Shown piece by piece: positions 25,101-39,600 of a DNA stretch of 64,000 nt (its first letter is position 1; each line of letters opens with the position of its first letter). The DNA comes from Pelecanus crispus (Eukaryota; Chordata; Aves; Pelecaniformes; Pelecanidae): assembly GCF_030463565.1 (NCBI RefSeq), contig NC_134653.1, forward strand, positions 32,239,150-32,303,149, read 5' to 3'. Under the pieces are notes generated by a model. It was given only the letters and a program-made list of their open reading frames with translations. It ran no database searches and was not told the origin of the DNA. The position numbers and the translations under genes are program-made.

Positions 25101-25491
25101 TAAACATACAGTTTAAACTACACATTTGCCTCAAAAGTACTAGGCTGATTTGCAGTAATTTAGTTAGGATTATCTTTTAACTGTTAATTTGGTACTTCAT
25201 TACAGCCTGGGTGTTTCAACCCAGACCTTAACTGACAAACTCTGACTGGATTCTATTTTATGTGCATCAGCGAACAGGAAAAATAGAGAGCAGCTGGGAG
25301 AGCATTGTCTGTCATTTGGTTTCCGGTTTGGACCTAAAATATGCATTCTCTTTATATTTTTCCCTTAAGTGATAGTGGAGTTCTTTGGTGAGAAAAGGGA
25401 AATGGGGAGCGTTTTGAGAAAATGTAATGTGAGGTGCTAATGCCATTGTAATTGATTTTTGATTTTTTTTTTTTATTCATTATTCAAACAG
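22171..25491 (+). other. KDM2B: KDM2B intron 2
   Basis: This 3.3 kb intron starts with G-runs, continues in the CpG island to about 22.7 kb, then turns AT-rich. It has no recognisable coding content or clear transposon. The poly-T tract near 25462-25474 belongs to the exon 3 acceptor region. Confidence 0.85.
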
Positions 25492-25570
25492 ATTTTACTT
25501 TTGAGTACGTGCAAAGAGAAGCTCTCAGAGTTCCCCTTATCTTCAGAAATAAGGATGGACTGGGAATTAA
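25492..25570 (+). CDS. KDM2B: KDM2B coding exon 3
   Basis: This exon has 79 bases (phase 1 in, phase 2 out), residues 60-86. With the split codons it reads [20 protein letters not shown] then KDGLGIK. This matches KDM2B ([13 protein letters not shown]) rather than KDM2A. The acceptor CAAACAG ends at 25491 and a consensus GTAAGT donor starts at 25571. The segment belongs to the N-terminal region that packs against the JmjC fold. Confidence 0.97.
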
Positions 25571-25719
25571 GTAAGTTACAACCAAATCTTGATGATTAAT
25601 AAGTGCTTTTATAAAATAACCATTATGCTTTCCACTTGTATGTGATACTTCTTTTGATGATCTCAAAATGTATTGCAATTAGTAAGACCGTCAGCACCCT
25701 TGAGAAGAGGAATGATTGT

Positions 25720-25832
25720 TTCCCACTTATAAACAAGCAGATAATGAGGTCTATAGAAGTTGAGTGCATACAGCGTGGTACTACACAATCAAAAATAAGT
25801 CAGTGATGAAAGTTAGGAATAAAATTCAAAGG
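25720..25832 (+). mobile_element. MIR/L2-like ancient repeat remnant
   Basis: The order of weak matches follows the MIR core: a 'cccacttataaacaagcaga' stretch, then 'gaggtctatagaagttgagtg', then a cacacag-like block and a segment resembling 'gattcgaaccc'. Divergence is high. An alignment with MIR and CORE-SINE consensus sequences is needed. Confidence 0.35.
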
Positions 25833-28800
25833 TTCTTGCATCCAATCCATGCTGTCATGACAGAACAACCTCCCTTCAATTTCTGACTTCTCGAATGTTT
25901 TCTGCGTTACAGGTGGAATGTCTAATGATGCCTGTCATTTTCCATTATAATTGTATCTCTTCAGAATGTTACAGCTTTGTAAATATTTAATAATGTCTAG
26001 TTAAAATGTGGTTTTATTAGAGTCTTTCTGAGGTTGCATTTTGTTAATATCCAGTCATAAGGGATTTGGTATTTTTATAAGAGAATCCTGCAAGTTTCTT
26101 TGTAAAAGTGACAGTGTGTAAGAGAGAAATATTAAAATTATATGCTTTATCAGCCACATAATCCATGGTTTAGATAAATGTTCCTTGATACTTTTGGAAA
26201 TTAGGACCGTGTAACTGATTATATCTGAAAGACAGAAAATTAATTTTCTGAAAGCTTAATTACTTTGCTCAGTTTCAGCTGGATCACCTCAAAGTTTAGG
26301 GAACTGAGGAGTCCCAATTATTTAATTAAAAAGAATCAAGCCACCCCAATATAGCTTAAGGAGAGAAAGAGAAGAAATACAGAGTTTGAGGTATCTGACA
26401 AGCATATGCCCTTTTACTGTAAGAGTGAATAGGAGCTGCTGTGATGCTTCTCATGATGTAGTAAAATAGTTTTATATGTTGAACTCTGAACAAGAAGTGC
26501 TTAATAGGTACTCAGTAGTAATTACAGTAATGTTTATTTTGTTGTACCATTATGTTGTACTGGGATTTCTTTTTTTCTTTGGTTATTAAGCCCAGCTATT
26601 TCTCTACTTAGTCCTGGATGCACAGTCTAGTTTCTTGTTAAAATAATGCAGACATCAAGATACCATCTTTTTATTTGTTTGTGCAAAGCTTTTCCTAGAT
26701 TGTATCCTAATTTTCTGACGAGAATGTGCACATATTCTGTAATGTTTTAGAAGATAAGTAGAAAACTTAGCTATTAAGTGAGAAAGGCTGGTCACTTCTT
26801 ACAGTTTCTTAACAGTTCTATGCTCCTATTTGGTGCCGTAGAAAAATAACCTAATTTTTCTGTTGTATTATTTGAGAGAAGGTGTGGTCAGGTGGAAAGC
26901 ACTGATCCTTAAAGTTTGTGCAGAAGAGGGGATACAAAAGCATCTGTTTTGATATTCCTGAAGTCTACAACCTTCCATATAACCTTCATATGAAAACTGA
27001 GAAGCAGAGAAAAGTCTTCCATGTTCATAGCTTAATTATGTTTTACTTGCACAGGCCACCTCCTTAAATAAGCTTAATCTTAGCTTATTTATTACATGAC
27101 TATAGTATCGTCTTTCCTGATGAATCATATTCTTGTTTATCTTCTCGGCTGAGTTCCCTTAATGTAAAGTACCATTTTTCTGCGTTCACTTGTGACATTG
27201 TTGGCCAGCCTAGTTCCTAGAGAGCAATGACATCTCCGCTGAGTGCTTGTCCAAATGTACATTTACACTGTATGTGTGTGTGTAACCATCACCTGAAGCT
27301 GAATCATTTTTGCTTCATCAGGAGCCTCATTATTTAGAGGAAATTCCTGCTCCCTTAAGGGTTGTCCTATCCACTCTACTTGCCCAAATTGGCATCCCAG
27401 TTCCTCGCTTCCTCTCAGCCTCCAGATACAGGAGCTTTCCCTCCTAGAATGATTTTTCCTGCTGCGTTAGAGCCTCTGGTTTTCTGACCCTCCTTTTGGC
27501 TTCTCTGTTCAGCTTGGCAGGGAGGTTTTTTTGTTGAAGGTTGTTGCTACTTTTTTGTTCAGTTTATTTCTTCAAGAGATGCTTCTCTTGGAGGAGTCAA
27601 CTGAAGGACATATCTACTGTGGAAAATGGTGGAAAATCATCTGAGACAACTGCTCTCTATATGTGTATTGGTTTTAAACTGCTGCTTCTAAAGGGCAAGT
27701 GATAAAAGCTTCAAGAATTTCCTCTGGAAGAAGCTATCAGCTCTTCTGTGAAACTGGGGAGTGTTTAGGAGCCAGAGATACTACTGCACCTTCCTAGCAG
27801 CCAGATCTTCCTCCTGTGTATGAGGAAGTTCACAAATTCCCCACAGTACAGGAAGAAAACCGGGGAGATGTTTCAGCTTGTACCGTGCCAGCAGCACCTG
27901 TTCAGCTAGTGCTCCATCAGCGAAGAAGGGTGGAAGCGAGAGCTCATCCTGCAGGCACAAACAGTACTGGGCTTCAGATCCTCAGCGGCAAACGGCAGGG
28001 CGTTATCCGAGATGGATAACGAGTACCCCAGCCTGGGACCAGTGTTTCCTATGGCTGCCTGTACCAGACAGTGGTGCCTCCAGAACTCAGGCTGCCTCCT
28101 GTGCTGTAGATGTTGCACAAGATCCTTCACAAAGATACCTTGTTTCTTGGTGCCCATAACCACAAGATGTAATATCTGTTTCTTCTTGATAGCTCATTAT
28201 TCAGGATTCTGTAATGAGGCAGTTTCACCTTAGACATTTCAACACTCAAATCTCAGCTCACATATCATCATTGGCTTCCCTATTGTTCCTGCGCCCAAAA
28301 TCTGGAGAGCTGCCACCTGGCGCTCCCCTCCACTTTGCGTTAGCTGTGTGCTTTCACTGAAGCCTGCTGGTGTGATACTGCCTTTGGAGAGTGGTCTTTA
28401 GTCTTTCTTGATTCAGGGGTTCAGAGACTCCTCAAGCTAACGGGATCATGTAAAGAGTAATCTGCTTTTTTGTGTCATGCGTTGGCTTGTTTTTCTTCAA
28501 GATGTGTTGTTTTTAGATGCATTCACAGTCAGCCTTCCTATTCCTCTTCCTTCGTAGGAGCCACCAGTAATGTTTACTAAGACCTTGAAGAAGAGAGGGC
28601 TTTGGCCGTGTACCTGTCCTTTCTATGGTTATATGCCATGTGTCTGTACAGGCCAGGTTACAGATGTACTTCTGTGTTTTGCTGAGGCAAAAAAAAAAGA
28701 CCTGGCCTCGAATACTTATGCGTACGCGCACATACATAGCATGAATCCACGTATAGATGACCACGCTTCAAAAAAGACCATTGAAAATCAGACCATTATC

Positions 28801-31654
28801 AAAGCAGTCAAATAACGGTTTTGGAACATGCATTGGAAGTAAAGAAGTAGCAGGACTGAATGCTGCATGTCTTCCTTTTCAGCTGGAGTTCTGTGGCTCT
28901 GGCAGTTAGGATAGTGCATCTTTGGAATTCTGAACTGGATGGCAAAGAGGTGGAAGAGGAGTAAATGCTAATCCACAGCAAGAGTTTAGGAGTCATTTAT
29001 CGGACTCTCTGTCACACACTAATGCTTTGGATAGTGAAGGAGAAATACGTGTTTGAGTTTGTCTGTGTAATGAGCTTAAAATGACTAGCCAGCTTTTCAG
29101 TTTTCTACCGACTGATGGTATCATTCTAATACTGTTCTGACATCTTTCCTCCTTTCCAGGGCTGTTTCCCTTTCTCCCTTTTGTGAACCATCCACACATC
29201 ATGTGCAACTTCTTCCTCTAGCTGGAATTCACTGTCAGAGAAGAGAGTAAAAATACTGAAGCTTTTTTTTCTTTTGAGGATATTTTTTATGAATTAGTAT
29301 GCTGACAAAAGTAAGAGCAAATTTTATCTGATACATGAGCTTTGGATGGTTCCTGCATTAAATCAGTTGAATTCTCCATTTCACAGTTAGTTGGGTGAAT
29401 TGTTTTTGTGTTTGCATTCTCTGCTGAATCATTGAATACTGACTGCTCTGGGGGATTAAAATACTAGAATTTGTCGATCAGTAATCTCTTATACAACATT
29501 TGACATTCTAATATTTTTTATTTAAATGAGCATGACTTATTAGTTTGAAATGATGTTGTAAAGGAATTGTACACACTTGGGCACTAGAGTGAGAGAAGGT
29601 TGGAAGCACTGTTTATGTGTATTTTAAATGACAGAAGTGAAATGCATGAGCAAACTTTCCTATTTGGCACTCAGCAGGATAACATGATTTAATTTTATTT
29701 ACATTTCCACTTCTTACATGTATCTATCAAAAATAGCTGGCATGCAATATACGAGTTTTGTGGATGTGTAGATACATAAATGCTGTGTGCATTGTATTCC
29801 AGCGAGATCAACGTAGGTAGTATTGACACCTGCCTAACTGATCCAAACCTTTGAGAACCTTTAGTCTCCTCATCCTGACATTTACTGCTTGGAATAATGA
29901 GTGTCATAGTCTGCCATCTTCCATCCCTAGAGCGAGACTGGACAGTTTGCCTTTGGATCCGAGTCATTTGCTGATGAAACTCGGGAACCTTATGTTCCAC
30001 TTCAGGCTCTGGAGGAAATTATGTTTTACTGGGTCTTTTCTAGCACTACTGTCTCTTGTCCAGAGGAGGCTGTGTGTATCATGATATGGTAGATTAGGTG
30101 ATCCGCATGTGTGTTTTGAGATACAGCGGTCTATAAAATGTATGATATAAGATGATTTTTAGGCTTCTGACATTTTGAATAACTGATGATACGTGCTTCC
30201 ACTTCTGTTTGCTGTTAAGCAGTCAGCTTGCATGTCTGTGCCTGGCAGATGTACAAAGCATAGCTGAACAGTTTGGTTACTGTGCTTGGAGGTACTCCGA
30301 AATGGCAAGGAATGAGATGAATGAGGAAAAATTATTATAATGAAACTTTGAAAATTGCTTTCCTGTATATTTCTGACCATCGTGAGCTGTTGCTTGTATG
30401 GCTAGAAGCAGGAAGGTCCACCTGTGATCTCTCAGCAGAAGAGGAGCTGCTTTTCTCAGAGGGTTGTTTGGCTGTTTCCAGGATTGTAACTTGGAGTGAG
30501 AATGCTGTTTAGAGAGATGTTGTCTCTTTTATCTGAACAGTGGTCATCTTGCATTGTATTGTGGTTAATCAGATATGTACGCTAGTCAGAGCTCATCCTC
30601 ATTAGGACTTGAATAGGAGACTTCTGTAGCAAATCTTTAAACTTTTACTAAAATGCAAGTTTGTACCAGTGGACGCTAAGGTGTTTGCATTTCTTTTCTG
30701 TTTGAGGCAAAATGACTTGTACGTAACAGCATGCTGAAAATCTCAAATGTAGTCCATCATATTTTGGTGTTGTCACCCTGCTATACTATTCTTCACCTAT
30801 TTTTTATGACACATGAAATCTTTGAAAGCATTCATAGTGTTTTTACACAAGATGCATTTGCCTGAAAATTGCATAACAGTGAGGAAAAAAACCTCTCTGC
30901 TCACTTCTTGCATTGTTGGTATTCTGGATTTATATGCAGAAAACCAAATGAACCAACACTTACTGATTAGTTTAGGACTGGTGACATTCAAGAAAACAAT
31001 TTTTATTTGGCCATCATGGTGCTGTAGCAAACCAGCCCTAACTGCATAAGAGTGAATGTGGCAGTTATGCTGGGTGGGGCTGGAGATGAAGAAGTGCGGT
31101 CATTTATGGTCTCAGCAGCCAGCAGAATGGGTTTGGATTAAAGATGGACCTCCCAAGGCAACCTGACTACAAAATGGGTTCTTGTGCTTGGAACCTGCTG
31201 TGTTTAGGCCTGAAATTCTTCCCTTGGTGTACTCTCTCTAAAGTATCATACATCCTGAGATTGCAGAGAAAAAAACAAGGATATGCCAGGTGTGCTCTCC
31301 AAAGAGCTAAACATGCAATTTTATTTTTAGGGAGGATTGTGTTCTTCCAGTTTGAGTAATGTTTATTGTCAGCTGCTGCTGGATCTCTCAGAAAGACTGG
31401 ATTTCCTTGTATGCATCTGAGTTAGGGTTGTTATCTATCTTGGTTGTTGATTTTTATGTCGATTTATACAAATGTGAAAAAGATTGCCCATCTAATTGTT
31501 CTATGTGTGTGACATAAAATACAGGCAAGCTGTGGCATTTGAAGATAAGCCTTTGCATATTCTTGTCGCCCACAAACAGTTCCTTCTTCCCCTACTTCTG
31601 ACTTTCTAGTGCTTGGAAAAAAAGATGAGCTCTGAATGAACCCTGAAGGTCAGT

Positions 31655-31740
31655 AGATTCAGGCTGTTTCATTCTGGCGAGGGAGCGAATTCCAAAGCTG
31701 TGGGGCCCTTGCAGTTAAATGCAAAGATGTGAGGGTTGGC
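31655..31740 (+). mobile_element. possible L2/CR1-L3-like remnant
   Basis: The phrase 'gagcgaattccaaagctgtg' resembles the 'gagttccagagctggggg' block of ancient L2/L3-type LINEs. The match is short and weak. Confidence 0.25.
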
Positions 31741-32490
31741 AGAGAACTAACAAAAGATATTGTCCAGCCTCCGCATCCCACCAGAGGAAGGTGATAAGGG
31801 TAAAAGAAAGTGGACAAACAGAATTTGGCAAATACTTTTCAAGATATATGCGTGACAGTAAATGCATTTTTTAACTTTATCTTTCGGTGTTTTCTTAATA
31901 GTAAAAACTATTGCCTATGGGCTGGATTGTTCTGATTTCTAACTGAATGATGTCAAAAGTCCTTTATGACCAGAAGCAAGTTGTTTATCTTCAACCCAGG
32001 GCGGTACAAGTAGGACAGAGCACCTAGCTGGCAGGTCCCACAGGGCTGTTTTTCATTACAATTCCTTAGTGTTTGTGCGATGTGAAGTGTGAAATATTGT
32101 CATTAAGGTGAAGTCAATCAGCTTTAAAACCCCACTACTGGATTTTTTTCCACCTAGTCTGTATGTTGCAGAATTTCACTCCCTCCTGACACATAAAACT
32201 CACGCAGTTGATGTACTAGGCTATTGTCTAATTACATTAAACCCTAAAACATTGCCTGTGTTAGAAGTGATCGTATAAATGCATCGACATCGGTGAACCA
32301 ATTATGCTACCATTTCATTTAGCTCTGAATTAACCCAAATTGAATTGAGCGACTATTTCCCTACCCACCAAGTACAGCCAGGTTGTCTTCTGCCAGACAA
32401 GGAGGTTTGGAATAGTCATTAAAACAAAGGGGCTTTAATTCATTATTTTTTATATTTTATTTCCAAGCAGTGAATCCAACCTATGATGAT

Positions 32491-32585
32491 GTGATTTTGA
32501 ACAAATTGGTTTCCTGTTCTATGCCTCAGTTTGTATCCACTGGCAAATGAGATAATGCTTACCTCGGGGAATATATGTGAGGCAC
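32491..32585 (+). mobile_element. MIR-like ancient SINE remnant
   Basis: The segment contains 'atgcctcagtttgtatcca', then 'caaatgagataatgcttacct' and a further match to the MIR 3' half (consensus: gcctcagtttcctcatctg, then gataatacctacct). The order and spacing fit a diverged MIR on the plus strand, about 370 bases before exon 4. Confidence 0.5.
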
Positions 32586-32950
32586 CACCAGTTGCGAAGC
32601 GCTGCAAGTTGCTTAGCAGGAATGAGCTGTAAAGGTTTAGGATTTTACTGAAATCACCCCCAACCCCTTCCCTTCCTTCCCACTCCAGTGCTGCTAGAGA
32701 GCGCTTGAAAAGACACCTTTTCTCCTCTTTCATTACAAGTAGAGAAACTTTTGTACACTTGCCAATGCAAAGATGTTATGTATGTTATTAAAACATGCAC
32801 TGTCCACACTTCAGAGAGGCCTTGCTTGATTCCACCTACTGCATTACAGACAAAGAGCACCATACATTTATTTCTCTTTTATTATGGTAACGAAAGTGTA
32901 CCCATACTTATCTTGATGGTATTTAACATTGCTTTCTTTGCTAATTATAG

Positions 32951-32997
32951 AATGCCTGACCCGGATTTCACCGTCAGAGATGTGAAGCTATTAGTGG
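32951..32997 (+). CDS. KDM2B: KDM2B coding exon 4
   Basis: This small exon has 47 bases (phase 2 in, phase 1 out), residues 87-102. It encodes MPDPDFTVRDVKLLVG, identical to human KDM2B as far as I recall; KDM2A has MPDPDFTVNDVKMCVG. The acceptor TTATAG ends at 32950 and the GTAAGT donor starts at 32998. It lies between introns of 7.4 and 18.1 kb. Confidence 0.97.
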
Positions 32998-34054
32998 GTA
33001 AGTTATTTTGAATGCACTGGATTAACTCTATACAGAACAGAATTGCTTTGAAATACTTGTCCAGTTGTGTTTGTAGACATTTGTGATAACTCTCAGAATC
33101 TGGGAGAAGGCACGGAGAAGCAATTTGTAAGTTAAAAAGGCTGGGAGAACCCTAATTAGTAGTTGCGCTGACTGGACTCTGATCTCATGCTGGATAATTG
33201 GCCATTTGAAAGAGAGTGAATGCTTCTGCTCTTACCAGGTGTCCTACGTACAGTTTTGTGATCCTGGAAAGCAGTAGCTCTATTGATCAAGTTCCTATTT
33301 TTTTTAATCTGTTGTAGAGCATCTGTTTGTAAAAGGTAGGATTGGAGCCATATCACCTTTTGCCTGTGCTCTCCCCACCGTCTTTATCAGTGTCAGGCCA
33401 GGTCAGTGCTTTGAGGAAAGGTTGCTAAGAGAGGCTGAGCACAAAGCTTTGCAAATTGCCTGTCTTTTTGATAAGACACAAACCAGAGAAGTGGTGACTG
33501 TAGTGATCAAATGTTTCCTAGCAATTTTTGCAAACAAAATTTTTTTAACTCTAAGAAAAGCTACATTTTGAGTAGGAGATTATAGTGTATGTTTCTTTGA
33601 AATCTGCTTTTACTGAAGATGGATGTGTTATTTATTGTTTATCTGAAATTATTACTGAATAGTGATACTGCACTCTGTGAAGTCGTCGATGTGGAGTTAG
33701 CTGAGTTTTGGATGTGTTAGCTGCAGTCCTTCATGGAGATGTTTAACTGCATTCTTGCTATTTAGAATTTACTGGGTTTATTTACTTGTGTTGTGGCAGG
33801 AGTTAATCTTTAAATTAGCCCAACTGCTGTATTCTGAAAGATGAATTTTTTTAAAATTACTCTTGAGTTTAATAATCAATAGGAATATCAAGTCTGGAAA
33901 AGATGTAATTAAAAGCAAGGGAGAGGAACTTGTGTCTCATTTCTGTTCAGCTGGGGTTATCTGTGAGAGAGGGGTTATCTCTGATAACCTTCTTTCACAA
34001 ACAAAACTTGGCAACGTTGCTTAATTTATGACCATTTATAAGTTCAGACACCTT

Positions 34055-34073
34055 CCCCCCCCCCCCCCCCCCC
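34055..34073. repeat. poly-C tract (19 C)
   Basis: An uninterrupted run of 19 C sits in AT-rich intron 4. The length is probably variable and error-prone. Confidence 0.9.
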
Positions 34074-36597
34074 AACCTCTTTGGCAGAAGATGTTAGAGA
34101 AGTGGTGTGGGAAGTGGTATTTGGTAGCATTTCTGTTGGTCAATCAGCAGTTAAATTAGGAAATAATCTGAGGGTATTTGGAAGTCCTAAATTTTATGGA
34201 TTTCCTAAACACATGTATGGGCACATTTGTAGGTATGGAATACCTCTTTTTGCTGTGGAGGAGCCTCGTGCATAAATCTTGTAATCATCTGGACCCTGTT
34301 TGCAATTTTCTGTGAATTTGTTCCATAGCTGATAAACTGCCATTTCTGTCTCTGAAAGTGCTGAAGTTGAGGGTCTGACTTTGAGGTGTTTTGGAACAGT
34401 GTAGTGTTGCATAACAACATTGTTTTTCCTGTATAGCAGTCAAAGTGTGGGAGTTGCATTTCCTCAAGATTGATGTCCCTTGAAGTATTAGGGGGGTGGA
34501 GATTCCTGTGTACATGGCCAGCAAAGCCAGAGGATATTTGTAAATAAAATTAGATCTATAAAACAATGGAGCAGAAATAACAATCGTAATTAACTTTGAG
34601 ATTAACTTTAATGTAAAAGTGTGCCGTTTCTCACAGCTGGTTCAGCAATCCATGTATATGCTCTAGGCCAGATATTGCACGTCATGGGTCTTTTTGTCTT
34701 TTTTTTTATTGTGTTTGTACAAGCTCCCTTTGGAGACATTGTACTGAGCCTGTAATTTGGTCAAGAACATTGTCACCTGCTGTCTTTTTTTTTTTAATAT
34801 GGTTGATGACTTCTGGCATCGCAGAAGGAAACTTTGATTCAAAAGACCTAAAATATTTGGGAAATGGACTGTAAGTTATACCTGAAGAATCATGGTTCTT
34901 ATGGCAAATCGTTTCTGTCACTGTGAATTTGTGCTGTATGTAACAGCCACATTGACACTGAGAGCGAAGGGGGCAATTCCTGTCTCCGTGCTGAATTTCT
35001 AAATTACCTACTGATGACTTTCAGGAAACACTGGTGAGCAATTTTCCTATTGCATATCATTGATAATAATTTTTTCTAGTTTTAGCCTAATATATATGTT
35101 ACATTCACAATCTAATGTTCAAATAAAGCAGATGAACATTCTTGTTTTATTAATATCTCCTGTGATTGTCCCTGCATTTTTTTTAGCAGACTCCTCAGAT
35201 CTTGCCTCCAGGTATCTGCGTTTCTGAAGCACAGTGTTTTCAAAACTTACTCAATGCCTTGCTGAACCTGGAAGGGGAATGATATTTTGTGAATGTGAAA
35301 TGGAATCATCCTAACTTTCTGCATCTGAATGTGCGTGGGAGTCGATAGAGAGAGAGAACATAGCTTGAAAAATGTTGTGTTCTGTGTAAACTTGTTGGGT
35401 TTTTAGGTGCTCATCATTACAGTATGCTGATGCTATTTAAACCTATCATTTGTTCTCTTCTTCGAATCAGGGGAAACACATTTGTTATTGAACATTTTAA
35501 AGAGATGGTGCTGGGTTTTTCCAAAGCACATAAATTCCATCGGAATTTACTAAGCCTCACATTATTCTGAAATCTTACTTTCTATTTCTAACATGATTGT
35601 TGTTTCATCTCCATATTTGGGTACCTATAAGTCACAAGGAAATAACAACAATTGGTAGCCTAGCTTTTCTGATTTTCCCTTTGAAAACTCTAGTCCGTGG
35701 CAATAATAATAAGAAAAAAAAGGCGGGTTACTTGGTTACTTGGGCTTAGGTGTCTATTTTTTTTTAATGTTTCACCAGACTTCCAAAGAAACATTGCCAT
35801 TGCTTGTTGGATTTTTTCTGTTTTCATTGTTTAAAAAAAACACAGATACCAGCTGTAATTTAGTTTGGTAATGTTTATGACCTACTGTTTATGACTTGCA
35901 TGTTCGTGTGCATGAATGTGCACCTATGTGTAATGTGTGTGGATGAAACACTCTTCCCGTACAGTAGCTTTACTTTAAAGAACAAACAGTTTAAACTGCA
36001 CAGCTGGAATAATGGTTATAGCTAGACTCATACCTCCGTATGAAAGATACCCTGGATATTCTTTAAACCTGAGACAGTGGACTAATTTCAGCAGTTGGAA
36101 TTTGTCTGATCTCTGAAACAGCTGTGAGCCAAGAATAGAAGTGGAGAAGAGGAGAGGAATTACTGGTCTGCTTAAGAACTTGAGACAGCTCTTGAAAGAA
36201 CAACAACTCTGTTGTAATTTAATAACTATTAAGCTTTGCAGTTTCATTGTCTAAGGTAGATTCAATTGCTAATTTTGAAGGACACAATGTCACTGTCATC
36301 TCTTCATGAGTTGATTTAAAATTTGACAAAGAGGGTTGTTGGCCCTCTTGACATCTCCTTAAACATCTGCCACATCTGCACTAAAAGTTTGATGAGTGTT
36401 ATTTCTGCAGGCTCCTTATTTTTCACTCTTGGCATGCCATGCTAGTGTATTGGTGGTGTTAGCATATGCATATGGACTACTTAAAAAACAAGTGCATAAG
36501 TATTGTGCTCTAAGTATTGGGGCTTGGTTTTATTCCAAAACTTGTTGCACATTTGCGATTGCTGTCTTTAGATTTGCATAGTATCTCGCTTTATGTC

Positions 36598-36615
36598 TTT
36601 TTTTTTTTTTTTTTT
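36598..36615. repeat. poly-T tract
   Basis: A run of about 18 T is followed by CC and more T in intron 4. I see no recognisable transposon body attached to it. Confidence 0.8.
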
Positions 36616-39600
36616 CCTTTCATGTTCTCCTACTCCCTTGTTTTAAGGGCTTCCAGAAGTTCAGAGAATTTATCCCCATTGTCCATTTCTTCTTCTCTGT
36701 AACTAGAGTCAGTCTTTCAGCTGGTAAACAGTGTATCTCAAGGATACTCCCAGCCAGGGCTACTGGTGAGACTCTCAGACACTGTTCTTTTTCCCTGGCT
36801 GCTAGTCATCTAAATGTAAGTCACAAAACTCTCTAGAAACTCTCCAGAAGTGTCTTTACCAAGAAAAAAAGAAAGAAAAAAAAAAAAAAGAAAGGGTCAA
36901 GCTAGCTGAAGAACTAATTATGGGGAGTAACAGGTATATGAAGTGGTAAGTGTTGGAACAGCACAATAGTTGTTACTAATTTTTCCTCAGACTGTGATTC
37001 TGAGTGACTTACTGCTTATGCCCAGAAGAGGCAGCTATACAGAATAATTTATGTTTTCCGGCCTCTTGTGTTGGCTTCTTCCACCAGTGGTGTTTCTGGG
37101 CCACAGCATGGAGAGGTGTCTGTCATAGATGGGCAGAAAAGAAAAAGTGTGTTTTCCCGGATGTGTCTGCTTGAATCTCCATACACGCGTACCTGTGTGA
37201 ATGCTTTGTGCTAATTACAGTAAAGAACAAAGGAAGTACACTTGCTAATGCCTTTGAGCAAGGAGAAGGGTAACTGCCTTGTTCAGCAAGCTGTTCAAAA
37301 GCCAGGGCTTCTGTGTCACTGTTGACCATCTCTAGCCTCTGCTACTCCTGAATTCAAGGACCAAATGCAATCATTTGCTTTAATCTTTGATGTCAGAAAG
37401 CCAAAGGATTCAATTTTTTCATTTGTTTGATTTTTGTCTTTATATTATCCTTCACGGACATCATACGATCTGAAGAATGGAGCACTGAGTAGTTTTGGAA
37501 GCTATGAACCATGTAAAGGAGAGAGAAAGAGGAAGCATACACGAATGTATGCATCAATCTGAGCTCCTTTCTCTTTCTTTGATTGTTTGGTTTTTTTTTT
37601 TTTTAGTGGTTTGCTTGGGTCAGCACTGATTGAGTTTAAAAGAGTATCTGCTTCTCTGAGGCATCTGCAGTGTCTCACCCTTTGACTTGTAATTGATGTC
37701 TGCGCTGCCTTTGTCTTCCTGGGTTGTCACAGTCTGCCCAGGAGCTCACTGGGTAGGTGTGGAGTCCCTGCACAAGCGTGGTGTCTATATCTGAACAGTG
37801 ATGGCTAGTCTAGATGGATTTGCTTTTCTTTTTGATGTTTAGCTGACTTCTCTTCAGTTTGCATGCCACAGGCTGGCAGTCTATTGCCATCGAATCCCAG
37901 CTTTTACACTCATACCTAAATAAACTCAATAAACCCCTAAATAAACCTAAGTGGTGCTGCTGGGTCTGTAACATGCATTGCCTCCTCTCTGTACAGGCTG
38001 CAGTAGCTTTGTGTGCCAGGGTATGTATTATACACCCCCAAAGTCAAGCTTGCAATCCCGGCTAGTGGCAAAAGGGGCGATTTCAAAACATGCAGAGGAT
38101 TGTCAGAAAGAAAAGAGACTTTCAGTTATTGTGATCCCTGGGCTGAAGAGGTTAAAGTTGTGACCACAGCGGTCACTTCTGTAGGATCAGCAGCATTGTT
38201 GTATGCAATTCACCGTGCCCAGCCGGGCATTGTATCAGTGGGAACAGTGCAAGTACAGGACTTACACTATTCATGGGGTGGTCTAACAACTGACATCAAC
38301 TCACTGATTGATTTTATTTAACTAACTCACTAAGGGTTTATTTATAGAATTAAAAAAATAAGTGTAGGAGCAGTGAGTATTTTGCTGTTAAAATCTGATG
38401 CTGTAGACTAGACTGGGCCATAATGCTTACGTGGACAGAAAATGTTTGGTTCCCTTCATTTAGCTGCTGTGTTCACAAACTGTGTTGAAAGGCTTTGGTG
38501 TTTTCATCTTGTATAAAGAATCCTCGTCAAGTTGAAAGCAGCAAACCTTTTAATTGTGATAAAATTTGGGCATTGAGGTATGGCAGTAAAAAGCAAACAT
38601 GACGAAGCTCCAAAAACTGTTGCAGAGAGCAATCTTCACCTGGCCCAAGGAGATGATGCACAAGATGGGATCTAGTAGATAATTTCAATATTTGATTTCT
38701 GTGATTCTGTCAAATCTTTAAAGACCTGGCGGTAGGCTTTGATCTCCAAGACAAAGGGTGAAAGGAAAACGAAGGCTCTACATCTCCTGTTGCTTTCTTT
38801 GCAGGGAGGAGCTGAAGAGATACCTGATTATTGCTGGGTTTTGCCTTCTCATTAGAAACACCAAAGAACAGGAGCTGAGCCAAAAATTTCAGTTGCAAAT
38901 TGAGCGTTTAAAGAAATATGTGTGAAGGTTTCTGCCTCAACTATGAGTTTATAATCATGGTGTCAGTGGAGAAAGATAATAGAATAAATTACATCATTAA
39001 ATACCAGACGTTTGCAAGGGAAAAGACCTATAAATAAGGGGGTTTGGCCCTGCAAGTGCAGGTCGGCCTTCCCTTGTGCTGCTGACAAGTATTGGTTCTG
39101 GAGGAGATGCTGTGTGCTGTCATACATCTGCCCATGGTTTATTCACTAAGTGAATAAGATGTTAAGGAGTTCATTGTACTGCACTGAAGTGAGCAACTGA
39201 GCTTTCTTTAACATCGGTGGAAGAAATTAGACCTGCAGAGGAGTATTTCACTGGCTGTTAAGGTTTTTTCACAGGGGAGAGACCTAAGCAAGCTTTGTGA
39301 AGTTTGGCATCACAACATTTTGCTCATTGTAGGAGTAACTGCAATTCCACAGTGTAATGGTGCACAGTGAATAGCATGGCCTTTTTTTCCCCAGGTGGAA
39401 ACTGGGCTGAAAGGTGAAATGATCTTCAGGTGCCTGTTCAGTGCAGTGCTGGAAAATTAGTTTAGGGACTCTCAGTTTCTAGTTTTCCCGTAAACTGTAA
39501 ATGATGTACTGAACACGGTGAGCCATGGCCTCTTCTGTGCAGGGGACTGTGATGGGGTGGAACAAGTTCCCTGACTAGTTAATGTAAGCAGGCTGATTTA

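Larger units (their letters stand above)
25571..32950 (+). other. KDM2B: KDM2B intron 3
   Basis: This 7.4 kb AT-rich intron contains MIR-like remnants near 25720-25832 and 32491-32585 and a possible ancient LINE remnant near 31660-31730. The short open frames, for example 27816-28159 and 28513-28815, show no homology that I recognise. Confidence 0.85.

Noticed and set aside
38580-38715. Possible CR1 3' end (TTCTGTGATTCTGT)
   Set aside because: Only the terminal 12-14 bases resemble CR1. The upstream sequence does not follow the CR1 consensus well enough.
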